A program made the translations under genes and the position numbers. A stretch of 64,000 nt of DNA from Delphinus delphis (taxonomy: Eukaryota; Chordata; Mammalia; Artiodactyla; Delphinidae): NCBI RefSeq assembly GCF_949987515.2, contig NC_082690.1, forward strand, positions 103,848,400 to 103,912,399. Reading direction: 5' to 3'. Of this stretch, positions 55,701 through 64,000 are shown in pieces (position 1 is the first letter of the stretch; every line of letters begins with the position of its first letter). Below the pieces are notes generated by a model. It searched no databases. It saw only the letters and a program-made list of their open reading frames with translations, and was not told the DNA's origin.

Positions 55701-58485
55701 GAGGACTTTGGAGGAGGGAAGCGAGCCAGTGAGATCGGTGCAGAGCGCAGAGCAGATCGGGGGTCAGGGAGAAGTAGAGACCGGTCTGGTCTGCCGTGAG
55801 CAGTGGGAATGGCTTGTCATACTGCCACCACGGAGGGTCTTGGGTTCCTGGGCCCCACCCCAGAAACTTGCGGGTTTGCCCACAGCCACTCCCTCCCTCA
55901 GGTGGTGGAGATCGTCAGGAGGCTGGAGTGTCGCCAGCGGGGCTGGGAGGAGGAGGAGGATCCGGAGCGGAAGGGGGCCATCGTGTTCAACGCCACATCC
56001 GAGTTCTGCCGCACGCTGGGGGAGATCCCCACCTACGGGCTGGCCGGCAACCGGGAGGAGCAGGAAGAGCTCATGGTGGGTCCTCGGCAGCCCAGCGCCC
56101 ACACGCTCCCCTGGCCTGCTCTGCTCCGGGGGCAGGGGCGCAGCGTGGGCGGCAGTGTCGGCCCTGCCGGTCCTCAGTGCTGAGCCCCAGTGCTCAGGTG
56201 GGACGGGCCGGCTGAGGGCTGGGCCGCCTGGGCTGAGCCTGATCTGTCCTCTAGGACTTTGAACGGGATGAGGAGCGATCGGCCAACGGCGGCTCCGAAT
56301 CTGATGGGGAGGAGAACATTGGCTGGAGCACAGTCAACCTGGATGAGGAGAAGCAGCAGCAAGATGTGAGAACAGGGAGGAACGGGGCTGGGGCCGGGAG
56401 GACACGAGAGTGGAGACCCCGCTGCCTTGGGGTCAGGAGCTGGGCTGGAGGCCCAGCTCTGTGCCTTCCTAGCCGTGGGGCCTCCATGTCTCAGAGCCTT
56501 GGTCTCCTCATGCGTAAATGGAGTGTATAAACCTCACGGGGTTATTGTGGATTAAATGAGACGTCTTGTCATGCAGGGCCTGGTGCATAGAGAGGTCCAC
56601 AGTCCAGTGGGGGGTGACTGTTGGGTTGGAGGGTCAGAAGAGCCCGTGTGGCTTACAACCCCCATCATTCTGTGCCACCCCCAGTTCTCTGCTTCCTCCA
56701 CCACCATCCTGGACGAGGAGCCCATCGTGAATAGAGGGCTGGCAGCCGCCCTGCTCCTGTGTCAGAACAAAGGTAAGGGGCTCGGGGCAGCCTTGCTGGG
56801 GCCTGGGTGCTGTGGCGGGAAGGGCAGGCGAGGCAGGTGCTGGCGCGGCTTCCCCTGGTCCCTTCTGCTGCCTCTTCCTCGTTTCTGATGCCATGAGCCA
56901 CTCCTTCCCCTGCACCCTGGTTCCAGGGCAGTCTTAGTAGCAGCTGGCCTTCTGTGCTGCATCACCCCATTTTCAATGCCCGTGCTCACGTATTCCCCTG
57001 CAAAGCATCCTTTGAGGCTTGGTGTCTCCTCTGGGGAGGAGTGTGGGGAGCTGAAACAGTCCAGGCTGTGGCACAGAGGCCTTGGCATTAGGATCCCAGT
57101 CCTGCCTTTTACTTGGCCAGTGGCCCCTGACAAGGACTTGACTCTTGTCTCCGTTTCCTCCATCTGCACAATGGGCCTGATGTCTGTCCACTCCCACAGC
57201 ACAGCTCTGAGGGTCTCCCAGTGGCCCCGTGCTGTTGGCGGGTGCTGGGAAGCCTGGAGTCTCATAACCCCTGTCCTCAGGGCTGCTGGAAACAACGGTG
57301 CAGAAGGTGGCCCGGGTGAAGGCGCCCAACAAGTCCCTGCCGTCAGCCGTGTACTGCATTGAGGACAAGATGTGAGTGGGGCACCAGCCGGGGCCGCACT
57401 GCCTGGAGCCTGGGCCGGGGGGGGGGCAGCAGCTCACACTGAATCCCTATCCGTCTCGGGCAGGGCCATCGATGACAAGTACAGCCGGCGGGAGGAGTAC
57501 CGAGGCTTCACCCAGGACTTCAAGGAGAAGGATGGCTACAAGCCTGACGTCAAGATAGAGTACGTGGACGAGACGGGCCGGAAACTCACTCCCAAGGAGG
57601 TGAGCGGGGCCTCTGAGGCGGGGCCGCGAGGCAGAGCCGCACCCCAGGGTCTGGGCTGGGGGCTGGTGGTGTCTGTGTCTCTGGCAGGCCCGGTGGTCCC
57701 CCTCGCGGGCCTGGCGGGAGGGTGCCTTTGCTGGCCTGACCCTTCACTCTCACCGCCGGCGGCCCTCGCGGGGCGGCCGACTCTCCCATCTTTTCTTTGT
57801 CTTCCACCCGCCAGCACTCTTCCCCACATGCTCCCTGGGTGTGCTGCCCCCTCGCTCCAGCCCCAGCCCCGGTGCCCCGACGAAGTCCATCCCCCCCACT
57901 CTGCTGGGGGCCCCAGAGGGTGCTGGGGCCGCTGGCCTTCTCCCATCCCCTCCCAGCCACCCCACCCCACCCTGGGCCTAGCGCTGCCCCTCCCCTATCC
58001 TGTGCGGCTTGGGCGGCTCCAACACGGTCCTGCCTCCCTCCCCCATCGCAGGCTTTCCGGCAGCTGTCCCACCGCTTCCATGGGAAGGGCTCGGGCAAGA
58101 TGAAGACGGAGCGACGGATGAAGAAGCTGGACGAGGAGGCGGTGGGTGCCCGAGGGGTCGCGGGGGGGCCTCGGGACGCATGGCGGGCAGCTGAGGTGCC
58201 GAGGCCCGCTCCCACCCGTGTTGACCAACCCTGCCCCCGCAGCTCCTGAAGAAGATGAGCTCCAGCGACACGCCCCTGGGCACCGTGGCTTTGCTCCAGG
58301 AGAAGCAGAAGGCCCAGAAGACACCGTACATCGTGCTCAGCGGCAGTGGCAAGAGCATGAACGCGTGAGTGGGGAGGCGGGGTGGGCACAGGGCCTCGCG
58401 GTGCACGTATGGGGTCGGGGAGGCGCGCAGCCGCTCTGCAGCCTCACGCCCTTCTTCTCTCCGCAGGAACACCATTACCAAGTGA
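43739..58485 (+). CDS. SART1: SART1 (SNU66), U4/U6.U5 tri-snRNP protein
   Basis: Twenty coding exons: 43739-44051, 45876-45933, 46307-46362, 46900-47026, 47143-47248, 47499-47576, 47691-47790, 47882-48024, 48113-48319, 49063-49187, 49267-49400, 49534-49667, 55902-56075, 56255-56365, 56685-56772, 57281-57371, 57464-57599, 58052-58141, 58243-58364 and 58467-58485. Phases agree; 2412 nt (803 aa). SART1 is the Snu66 homologue that recruits the tri-snRNP to the pre-spliceosome in the nucleus; it is also described as a hypoxia-associated factor and tumour antigen. The ATG has a strong CCACCATGG context. The N-terminus (1-100) is His/Lys/Arg/Gly-rich and disordered. Then come [15 protein letters not shown], the [19 protein letters not shown] segment, a basic [17 protein letters not shown] tract and the conserved C-terminal Snu66 region ending SMNANTITK. 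Intron 8 begins with GC, not GT. The frame is complete. Confidence 0.98.
44052..45875 (+). other. SART1 intron 1, with L2-like sequence
   Basis: The first 60-100 bases stay CpG-rich. About 44380-45320 reads like a diverged L2 body (GTAGGGAGCCATGAGTTTGA, GGTGGCAAATGAAGTCCCTT). No SINE has inserted here and no extra exon is evident. Confidence 0.5.
48765..48970 (+). repeat. MIR in SART1 intron 9
   Basis: GCAGCCAGACTCCTGGGATT, TTTGGACGAGATACATAATC and CTCATCTCACAGGCGGGAGA are a sense MIR about 100 bp before exon 10. Confidence 0.7.
50385..50600 (-). repeat. MIR/L2-type repeat in SART1 intron 12
   Basis: GTGCCGGGCACTGCTTAAGT, CCATTTTACAGTTGAGGAAA and AAGTTGCCTAAGGTTGCGTG form an antisense MIR core. 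Confidence 0.7.
51770..52880 (+). mobile_element. L1 ORF2 fragment, split by an LTR
   Basis: The sequence matches the L1 ORF2 path: GTTTCTGTACACCAGCAATA, then AAGCATTAAACAAGAC, and after the LTR gap CATGTTAATGGATACC, AATGCTGTTCCAACAGAAAT and AGGATATTGGCATAAGTGTG. The frames are broken throughout. Sense orientation relative to SART1. Confidence 0.75.
52011..52383 (-). mobile_element. MST-type MaLR LTR inside L1
   Basis: On + it reads ACCATAACAGAATACTACAG and GGCTTAAACAACAGCAATTT near one end and CAGTCCATAACA at the other, the reverse complement of an MST/MaLR LTR. It splits an L1 ORF2 fragment (51770-52010 and 52384-52880) whose two halves continue one another. It lies in SART1 intron 12. Confidence 0.8.
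52890..53275 (-). mobile_element. L1 3' end fragment, antisense
   Basis: The + strand carries TTGTGTTAAAATACACATAA, CACCTTGTGTGCAGCCGTCA and TATAAGTAGAATCATAGAGT. These are the reverse complement of the L1M 3' end that also appears at 3524 and 26850. It faces the sense L1 just before it. Confidence 0.7.
53281..53630 (-). mobile_element. CHR-1-type SINE in SART1 intron 12
   Basis: Antisense full-length copy, ending TGCCACCAGGGAGGCCC. The flanks are A/T-rich (AAATTTTTAATTTT-like), which blurs the target duplication. Confidence 0.88.
53680..53800 (+). mobile_element. Short CHR-type SINE in SART1 intron 12
   Basis: Sense, GAGAATTCCCTGGCGTCCAG to a GGAAAGAAGAAAAACG tail. One base is lost from the usual GGCGGTCC head. 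Confidence 0.83.
53810..54660 (+). mobile_element. Old L1-like 3' end sequence
   Basis: Degenerate sense L1 tail text: a GTGAGGATGTGGAGCAGCCA-type segment, GAATATGATTCTGTAGTTAA and repeated A/T-rich runs to about 54660. No usable frame. The exact subfamily and borders are not resolved. Confidence 0.45.
54763..55082 (-). mobile_element. CHR-1-type SINE in SART1 intron 12
   Basis: Antisense, TTTTTTTTTTAATTTATTTTT to GCCACCAGGGAAGTCC, flanked by AAAGGAG/AAGGAG repeats. Confidence 0.88.
55109..55220 (+). mobile_element. Short CHR-type SINE in SART1 intron 12
   Basis: Sense copy only 27 bp after the previous one and opposite to it. AAAAGGGGAGA at 55097 and AAAAGAGGGGAGA at 55217 form its duplication. 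The pair could pair as an RNA hairpin. Confidence 0.88.
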
Positions 58486-58545
58486 AGCCGACCTCCCTTC
58501 TGATCCCCTCACGACTTTAATATTAAATAAAGTTCCCTCCTTATT
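58486..58545 (+). terminator. SART1: SART1 3' UTR and poly(A) signal
   Basis: ATTAAATAAA at 58522-58531 contains AATAAA at 58526-58531, only 40 bases after the stop codon. The downstream tract is T-rich (ttattttttcc). The 3' UTR is about 60 nt. Confidence 0.85.
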
Positions 58546-58634
58546 TTTTCCCCCCCTGGTCATGGTGCAGATTCCAGGGTTAGACCTGGGAGGAGGGCAG
58601 GTGGAGGAGCATCAGTGACACTGCCCTCGGGCTC

Positions 58635-58765
58635 CATCACCACCTTTGTGACCTCAGGCAAGTCACTGAACCTCTCTGGGCTTTAATTCTGCCATTTGTA
58701 CCATCAAGACACCTCTGCTTCACAGGATGTCTTGTGACAATTAAATGAACTCATTCGTTCATTCA
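58635..58765 (+). repeat. MIR downstream of SART1
   Basis: CCTTTGTGACCTCAGGCAAG, CACTGAACCTCTCTGGGCTT and GTGACAATTAAATGAACTCA are the sense MIR core. Confidence 0.7.
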
Positions 58766-61235
58766 CCTGCAGTGCGAAGGTGAGCAAGACCCCTCAGAGG
58801 TGGCTTAGAGTGATGGCCTCTGCCAGGTGAGACCTGGTCGTAGGTGACACAAATAACAACGGAGATGCAGGGAGAAAGCTAGCCTGGATCCTCTAAGGCG
58901 GTTCTCCAGCCCACCCTGGGCCCCAGCCAGCTAAAGAGAAGCCAGCTGGTTCATTTTCTCGCCCCCTCCCCTGGCCTCCCCGGTGTGGTTGCATGGGTCC
59001 TGGCCGTCTGTTGAAGGCCGTGCCTTATCCTCTGCAGGGCTAGAAGTGGAAGGTGTTTTAGAGGTTTGGGTAAGAAGTGGAAGGTGTTTTAGAAGTTCAG
59101 TCACCCTGGTCTCTCCCAGCCTCCAGAGCCACAAGTGGCACTGCCCTCCCCGGCCAGGACAGGCGGGGCAGGGACTGGGGGCAGCGCAGGGCGGAGGTGC
59201 TACCCGAGGCTGCTCCGTGATCCTGTACCGCCTTGGTGTGTGTGGAGCGAGAGGCTGAGAGCTCCTCGGAGCACCTCCTGGGAGCTGTGTCCAGTTAAGC
59301 AGGGAAGAACTCTGTGAGGGGTGAGCAAGAGCCTAAATCAAGGGAATGGTGACAGCTGGCTCCCATGGGAGTCCGACCAAACCAGCGCCCCCCCTGACGT
59401 ACACCCGGATGCATTCCAGACGCTTCACGGATTTTTTTTTTTTTAATGAAACGAAGAAAAGAGTGGATAACCTTAGGGTGAGAGAAATGTAAGCAAGGGA
59501 CAAAAATACAGTTGCTTAGCACATTGCCTTTGATGACAGTTTTTGCGTGGCAGACCCAGCAAGCACCAGCGCCTCGTGCTTTCTTGCGCTCATCTCCTCG
59601 TTTTGAGGTCTGATTCTGATTTAATTTTCATCTGGGCTGCTTCCTCATGGAGGGTCCCCGTAGGATGCCTAGCCCAGATCTGGGATTTGGGGATTCTCAG
59701 TCCATTTCTCCTGGAAGCCTCTGAGGCACGTCCGGTGTTACGGATGGGCAGTCCAGTGTCCCTGGTGGCATAGCACCAGCTCTGGCCGAGCTCTTGTCAA
59801 AGTTCACACCGTACGCTGTGCAGCCTGTTAGGAGGCTGTCACCATCATCAGAGCCAGAAACGACCAAGGCCTAAAGCAACGGTGGACCAGGGTCAAATTG
59901 ACCAGGTTTGGCCCAGGATGCCTCCCAACGCTGACCCTGTGACTGAGGAGACAGTAAATAGTGCACCAGGGGCTAGGAGGGGCTTCCAGGGACTCGCAGG
60001 GGCCTCTCCAGGAAGCCTCCCTGCTTGGCCGTCTGCTTCCTCTGAGACATCCTGTGGCCTCTGGTCCCCAGGCCCCGTGCTTGCCCTTCCCGGCCCAAAT
60101 GCATGCTAGCTAGTCCCCTCCCCAGGCTGTGCTTGCCCCTGCCGGGGGCTGGGAAGCAGCAAGGCGTCAGTTCAGCTCCCTGGAGGTGGGAGGGGCTGGG
60201 GGCCACCAAATCTTTTGAGGCCTGAGCCCCCAGCGCAGGAAGAACCATGGGAGAAGGTGGGGCCCTGCCAGCAACACTTTCCCCCTCAGGAACTGCAGGC
60301 AGTGATGCCTCCGCACAGGCTGGTGTGAGGGTCACTGAGGTCTTAGCCAGGGCCTGGGGGCAAGCTGGCTGGGGCACTAACTCATCTGGACTGCTTTTCT
60401 ATTCACAAGCTGTCTGACCTCGGGCGAATTACCACTGAGTCCGTGTCTCATCTCAGACTTCCAGGGCTGGTGTAAAGCAGAGTTAAGAACGTTCATCCTT
60501 TCATTACTTCAGCAAATGTTTACTGAGCATCAGGGCTGCTGGGCCTGAGGGTAAGGAGCAGGGCCAGACTGGCTGCCTGGGCCCGTGAGGATCTGATGGG
60601 TGAGCAGCCGTCGAGCAAGGACACCACCAGACGTGAAGGGGATGGGGGGAGTCCATGCCCTTCCACGTGACACAAGGCCTTCAAAGGGGCTCAGAGAGCC
60701 CAGCTTTAATTTACAGAAGCCCATACATCTGCCTCTCTGCCACCGGCCCACGTGGCACCCTCACCAAGGTATAAAGGCCTGCCCAGGACCCCTTCACCAC
60801 TCCCAGCCGCTTCATTCCCTGGCCAGCCCCCAAGAAGGCCCTTTCTTCTGGGCCTGGTGATGGGAACCTCGGTCCAAAAGCTGATTATCCGGAGTGGGTG
60901 TGGCCTGCAAGTGAAACGGGCAGGATGGGTCCCCTCCTCACTCAGGTGGTCCTTCTCCTTCTGAGCTGTGCCCACACCCTGCCCAGGTCCACTGAACCCC
61001 TTCAAGCCCCAGCAGCCATACCCAGGCTGTGGCTCCTGTCAGCTCATGGTCCAGTTCTGTCGTTTCCCCACAGCACTGGGAAGCAGCAGGGTGTCCCCTG
61101 CCTTCTCCCCTCCCCCTCCCCAGGGCTGCCTGATGAAGCCTCCCCAGTTCTTACCCTGGAGGCCCAGGTAGGGCCCTGCCAGTTCAGGCACCCTTCCGAG
61201 ATTTGTTCTCTGACCCCCTGGGATTCTGTGAGTGT
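58766..61235. other. Intergenic, no gene seen
   Basis: Largely unassigned sequence downstream of SART1. A direct repeat GAAGTGGAAGGTGTTTTAGA occurs at 59044 and 59075. Small L2/MIR-like pieces occur near 60490. EIF1AD, next in human, is not seen and presumably lies further right. Confidence 0.45.
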
Positions 61236-61662
61236 ATCAGAGTTCTCCAGAGAAACAACCGTTAGGATATGCACATGTATGAGGAGGTTTATTATAGGAA
61301 TTGGCTCACGTGATTATGAGAAGCCCCAGATATGCCATCTCCGAGCTAGAGACCCAGGAAGGCCGGTGGTGTGAGTCTCAAGTCAGCCTGAAGGCCTGAG
61401 GAGTGAGGAGGAGACGGGTGTCCCAGCTCAAACGGAGCAAACTCGCCCTCACCGCCCCCTCCCCGTCCTCCTCAGGCTCTCAGGGCGCAATGGGTGAGGC
61501 CCACCTGCATTGGCGAGGGGGCCTTCTGTACTCAGTCTACTGCTCCAAATGCTAATTTCCAGAAACACCCTCACAGACATACCAGAAATAACATTTTACC
61601 AGCCATCTGGGAATCCCTGAGCCCGGTTAAGTTGACACACAAAATTAACTATCACAGTCACC
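61236..61662 (-). mobile_element. MLT2-type ERVL LTR
   Basis: The + strand begins TATCAGAGTTCTCCAGAGAA and continues GTTTATTATAGGAATTGGCT, the reverse complement of an MLT2 LTR 3' end. It finishes AAGTTGACACACAAAATTAA, the reverse complement of the 5' end. Length (about 425 bp) is near full. No internal ERVL sequence adjoins it, so it is a solo LTR. Confidence 0.75.
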
Positions 61663-61965
61663 TAAAATGGTCTAGAAAATCCCTTTTCTGCTTAAACAGT
61701 AGTTTCTGTTCTATACAAGTACTACTTTGTCCTGTTTCTCTTGTTTTTCTCCTTTGCTTTCTTTTTGAGTGATTGAGTGTTTAACACCTTTTCTTCTTAC
61801 TGGCTTGGAAGTTATCCACTCTTCCTATTTTGGAGATTACCCTTAACGTTTCAACGTGTGTATCAAAGTCTAAACTTGGTCAATAGATCTATCTCCCTTC
61901 AAACTATACAGGCCTTTAGAACCCTTTAATTAGGATTGCTCACTCTCTATCCTTACATGGGTCTT

Positions 61966-62092
61966 GTTTTTTTGTTTTTTTTTAGTTTTGGCCACATGGC
62001 TTTCGGGATCTTAGTCCCCAACCAGGGATGGAACTGGTGCCACCTGCAGTGCAAGCGCGGAGTCCTAACCACTGGACCGCCAAGGAAGTCCC
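61966..62092 (-). mobile_element. Short CHR-type SINE
   Basis: Antisense, TTTTTAGTTTTGGCCACATG to GACCGCCAAGGAAGTCCC. Confidence 0.83.
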
Positions 62093-62499
62093 TATTCTTA
62101 GGTGTTTTTATCCTCCAGGACCTTATCTTGACTTTCTAAGAACCACCCCCTAGTCAGACATCATCATCATTAATGAACTTGTTCCTTGTTCCTTCTTGCC
62201 GCTCCGATCTCTCCTCTGGAGTCATTTTCAATTTTTTCTGAAGTTTGTCTTCTAGAAGTTCTGTCTGTTAGTGATAAACTACCATATTCTGCTGCTCTGA
62301 ATGTCTTCATCTTGGTATAGGATGGAGATGGCTGTCCTCGCTCACAGGGCGGAGGTGAGAGCCAAAGTCACTCCCCCACGGCCATTTCTGCGAGGCCCTA
62401 ATGCCCTGGGTAGTCAGCCTCACTCGGGGTCTTCACTCCGGTGGGTCCCAGCCCTTCCTGTTACACCCATTTCCCCCTCTCTGACTCCTGACGCACCAG

Positions 62500-63215
62500 G
62501 TCCTGCCATCTCAGGTGACTCCCATCAAAACCCCCTAGGCTGGCACTCCAGGCCTGTACCTGCCAGACAACATGGCCCTGCCCAGTGAGACCACGTTACC
62601 TGCCCTTCCTCAGACCCCTGCCCTTTCCCTCCTCTGTACACCTGCTCTGGGGACACTAAGAAAGGCAAAATTGCCCTCTGTGTCAATATATGCTCCCCTG
62701 CGGGCGTGGGCGGAGACAGGAGGGGGTCCCAAAATGTGTCTGACTTGTCAGCCTTCGACAGAAAGGGAAACTGAAAAAGGGGAGGATTTCCCTGCAGAGG
62801 CCCCCTCCCGCAAAGCTCTGTGTGAGACAGATCAGTCAGGGCAGATACTGCTGTATGAGTTCCTCTGCACCCTGATTTGGGTCCTTTAGAACTGAAAGAG
62901 GACTAGGGCAGCTCCCCACCACTCGCCAAGTGCTCTTGAGCACATACTCCAGTCTGTGTGCTGAGGGTTGGGAGACTAACGCCTGGGTAAGTGAACTCCC
63001 CTCTTCTGTTGTGGAACTTGTTACCAGTGGCTAACCAGTCGCAATTGCTCTTGGGGCCCTCGCACCCTATGCTTGGACTGAGACTGCTACTGTGTTACTG
63101 GATTGTATCATCCGAGTGGACCCGTTGGGCTCCTGCGACCCAGGGCAAGTGCTGACTTACTGGTGGACATGCTTATTGTGACCCTGCTGGCAGCTTCTAT
63201 GAACGTTGACTGAAT
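62500..63215 (+). other. Possible upstream part of the same endogenous retrovirus
   Basis: This stretch sits directly before the pol fragment in the same orientation. It has scattered open frames of up to about 105 codons, and the 63010-63210 part reads like continuing retroviral coding sequence with stops. I could not assign a gag or protease motif, so the boundary of the element is open. Confidence 0.3.
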
Positions 63216-64000
63216 GTGGAGCCAGGAACTGATTACACCCCTCTCACTTTGGCCAAGGTCATGCAGTTCGAACCCCAGGAAGAAAAAGAGTACCCTTCTC
63301 ATACAGAAATTCATGACAACGGAGTGATACACAGCGCTGTCTCCATGCTCAACAAGCTGCACTGGCTAGAAACAAGGGTTTCGGGTGCTTGGCACCTCAC
63401 TGTGAACGAGCAAAGGTTACCTAAAGAAGTGGATATTTTAGCATCACCAGATTCTATCGTAACAATAACTGAAGAAATTGCTGCCACCTGGGAGACAGCC
63501 TTGGGCACTGCTAACGGTTTATTCCTCTATGTCGCCAGGCAAGGTGCACAATGGGCCTTGACACATTCCATAGGGATTCTGGATTCCCCCAAGTATGTCA
63601 TCAATGCATCACACGTGAGCACATGAGCCACTGTTGGCGTCCCGACTTTCCCTCACACTGATGATATTCTGAGAGTGGTTCCTACTGAGGAAACTGCCCA
63701 TGCTGCTTTACGTGCTCCTCAGACACAGGTAAGCAGAGTTGGTTGGGCCTTGAATGAAGACAAAATCCAGGGTCCCGCAACCCAAGGAATTTCCTAAGGG
63801 GCTATCTGGGCAACTACTAAGGACAAATTGCTGTCCTTTTCCTCAAACTACAAAGAGGCCCTACACCAATTTGGCTTCTTTGTACATTGGAGGCAGCATA
63901 TTCCACATTTAAAGCCTTTAAACTGGGTCACCAGACGAGACCAGTGTGCAGGGGCCCTGACACTCAGCCCCATGGAATTCGTCTCAGCTTTGGAAATTAT
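63216..64000 (+). pseudogene. Class I endogenous retrovirus pol (reverse transcriptase) fragment, decayed, cut by window edge
   Basis: One reading frame runs from 63216 to the window end, interrupted by in-frame TGA (63624-63626) and TAA (63795-63797). It has recognisable reverse-transcriptase landmarks: an IVTITEEIAATW segment, a DSPK motif, a catalytic-loop remnant HTDDIL at 63654-63671 whose first position is not the usual aromatic residue, a NEDKIQGPA segment and a RQHIPHL segment typical of gammaretrovirus-like ERVs. Spacing is shorter than in an intact enzyme, so internal deletions are likely. It is not functional as read. No LTR is visible next to it; any 3' part lies outside the window. 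Class assignment rests on remembered motifs. Confidence 0.7.

Larger units (their letters stand above)
49668..55901 (+). other. SART1 intron 12 (6.2 kb), the gene's only repeat-rich intron
   Basis: It starts GTAGGG and ends CCCTCCCTCAG. L2/MIR-like pieces fill 49900-51700, then the split L1 with its MST LTR, antisense L1, four SINEs and an L2 tail (55520-55760, GGGGAGCCATTGAGGACTTT). All other SART1 introns are under 2 kb. I see no hidden exon with homology. Confidence 0.75.

Noticed and set aside
60600..60860. Possible small gene with a nearby TATAAAGG (60769)
   Set aside because: The TATA-like motif lies inside the frame rather than before it, and the 86-codon product resembles nothing. 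Most likely chance.
58536..64000. Possible EIF1AD exons, the next gene in human
   Set aside because: No OB-fold eIF1A-like coding segment was seen on the minus strand; the gene probably lies beyond the window.

Overview
This is mammalian nuclear DNA. Genes are split by GT-AG introns, three promoters are CpG-rich, and the intergenic DNA is full of L1, L2, MIR, MaLR/ERVL LTRs and many tRNA-derived SINEs. The SINEs are of the CHR type found in whales, hippos and ruminants. Several belong to the long GC-rich subtype (for example 29392-29612 on + and 27246-27462 on -) that I associate with cetaceans and hippo, so a cetacean is the most likely source. That is inference from repeat families, not a species call.

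The gene order C11orf68 (-), DRAP1 (+), TSGA10IP (+), SART1 (+) matches my recollection of human chromosome 11q13.1, where FOSL1 lies upstream of C11orf68 and EIF1AD beyond SART1. Neither of those two is visible here. All four genes can be modelled with intact reading frames: C11orf68 in 2 coding exons (292 aa), DRAP1 in 7 (205 aa), TSGA10IP in 8 (531 aa) and SART1 in 20 (803 aa).

Layout: 1-8040 is repeat-dense intergenic DNA (antisense L1 with nested SINEs, microsatellites). 8041-13980 is mostly unique sequence with a loose cluster of AP-1 motifs. 13985-18670 holds C11orf68 and DRAP1, divergent from a shared CpG-rich promoter. 18670-34240 is gene-free and repeat-rich, with a U6 retropseudogene and a retroviral LTR fragment. 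34249-42590 is TSGA10IP. 43490-58535 is SART1, with a 6.2 kb intron 12 holding nested L1, MaLR and SINE insertions. 58536-64000 is intergenic, with an MLT2-type LTR and, running off the right edge, a decayed class I endogenous retrovirus pol fragment.

The genes do not form one pathway. DRAP1 is a general transcription repressor subunit (NC2 alpha), SART1 is a U4/U6.U5 tri-snRNP splicing factor, TSGA10IP is a FAM161-related testis/cilium-type protein, and C11orf68 is a conserved protein of unknown role. I found no undescribed multi-gene system. The most useful leads are regulatory or structural: a TATA box plus TISU-like start at C11orf68, a perfect X-box at TSGA10IP, a GC-AG intron in SART1, and several insertion events dated by their target-site duplications.
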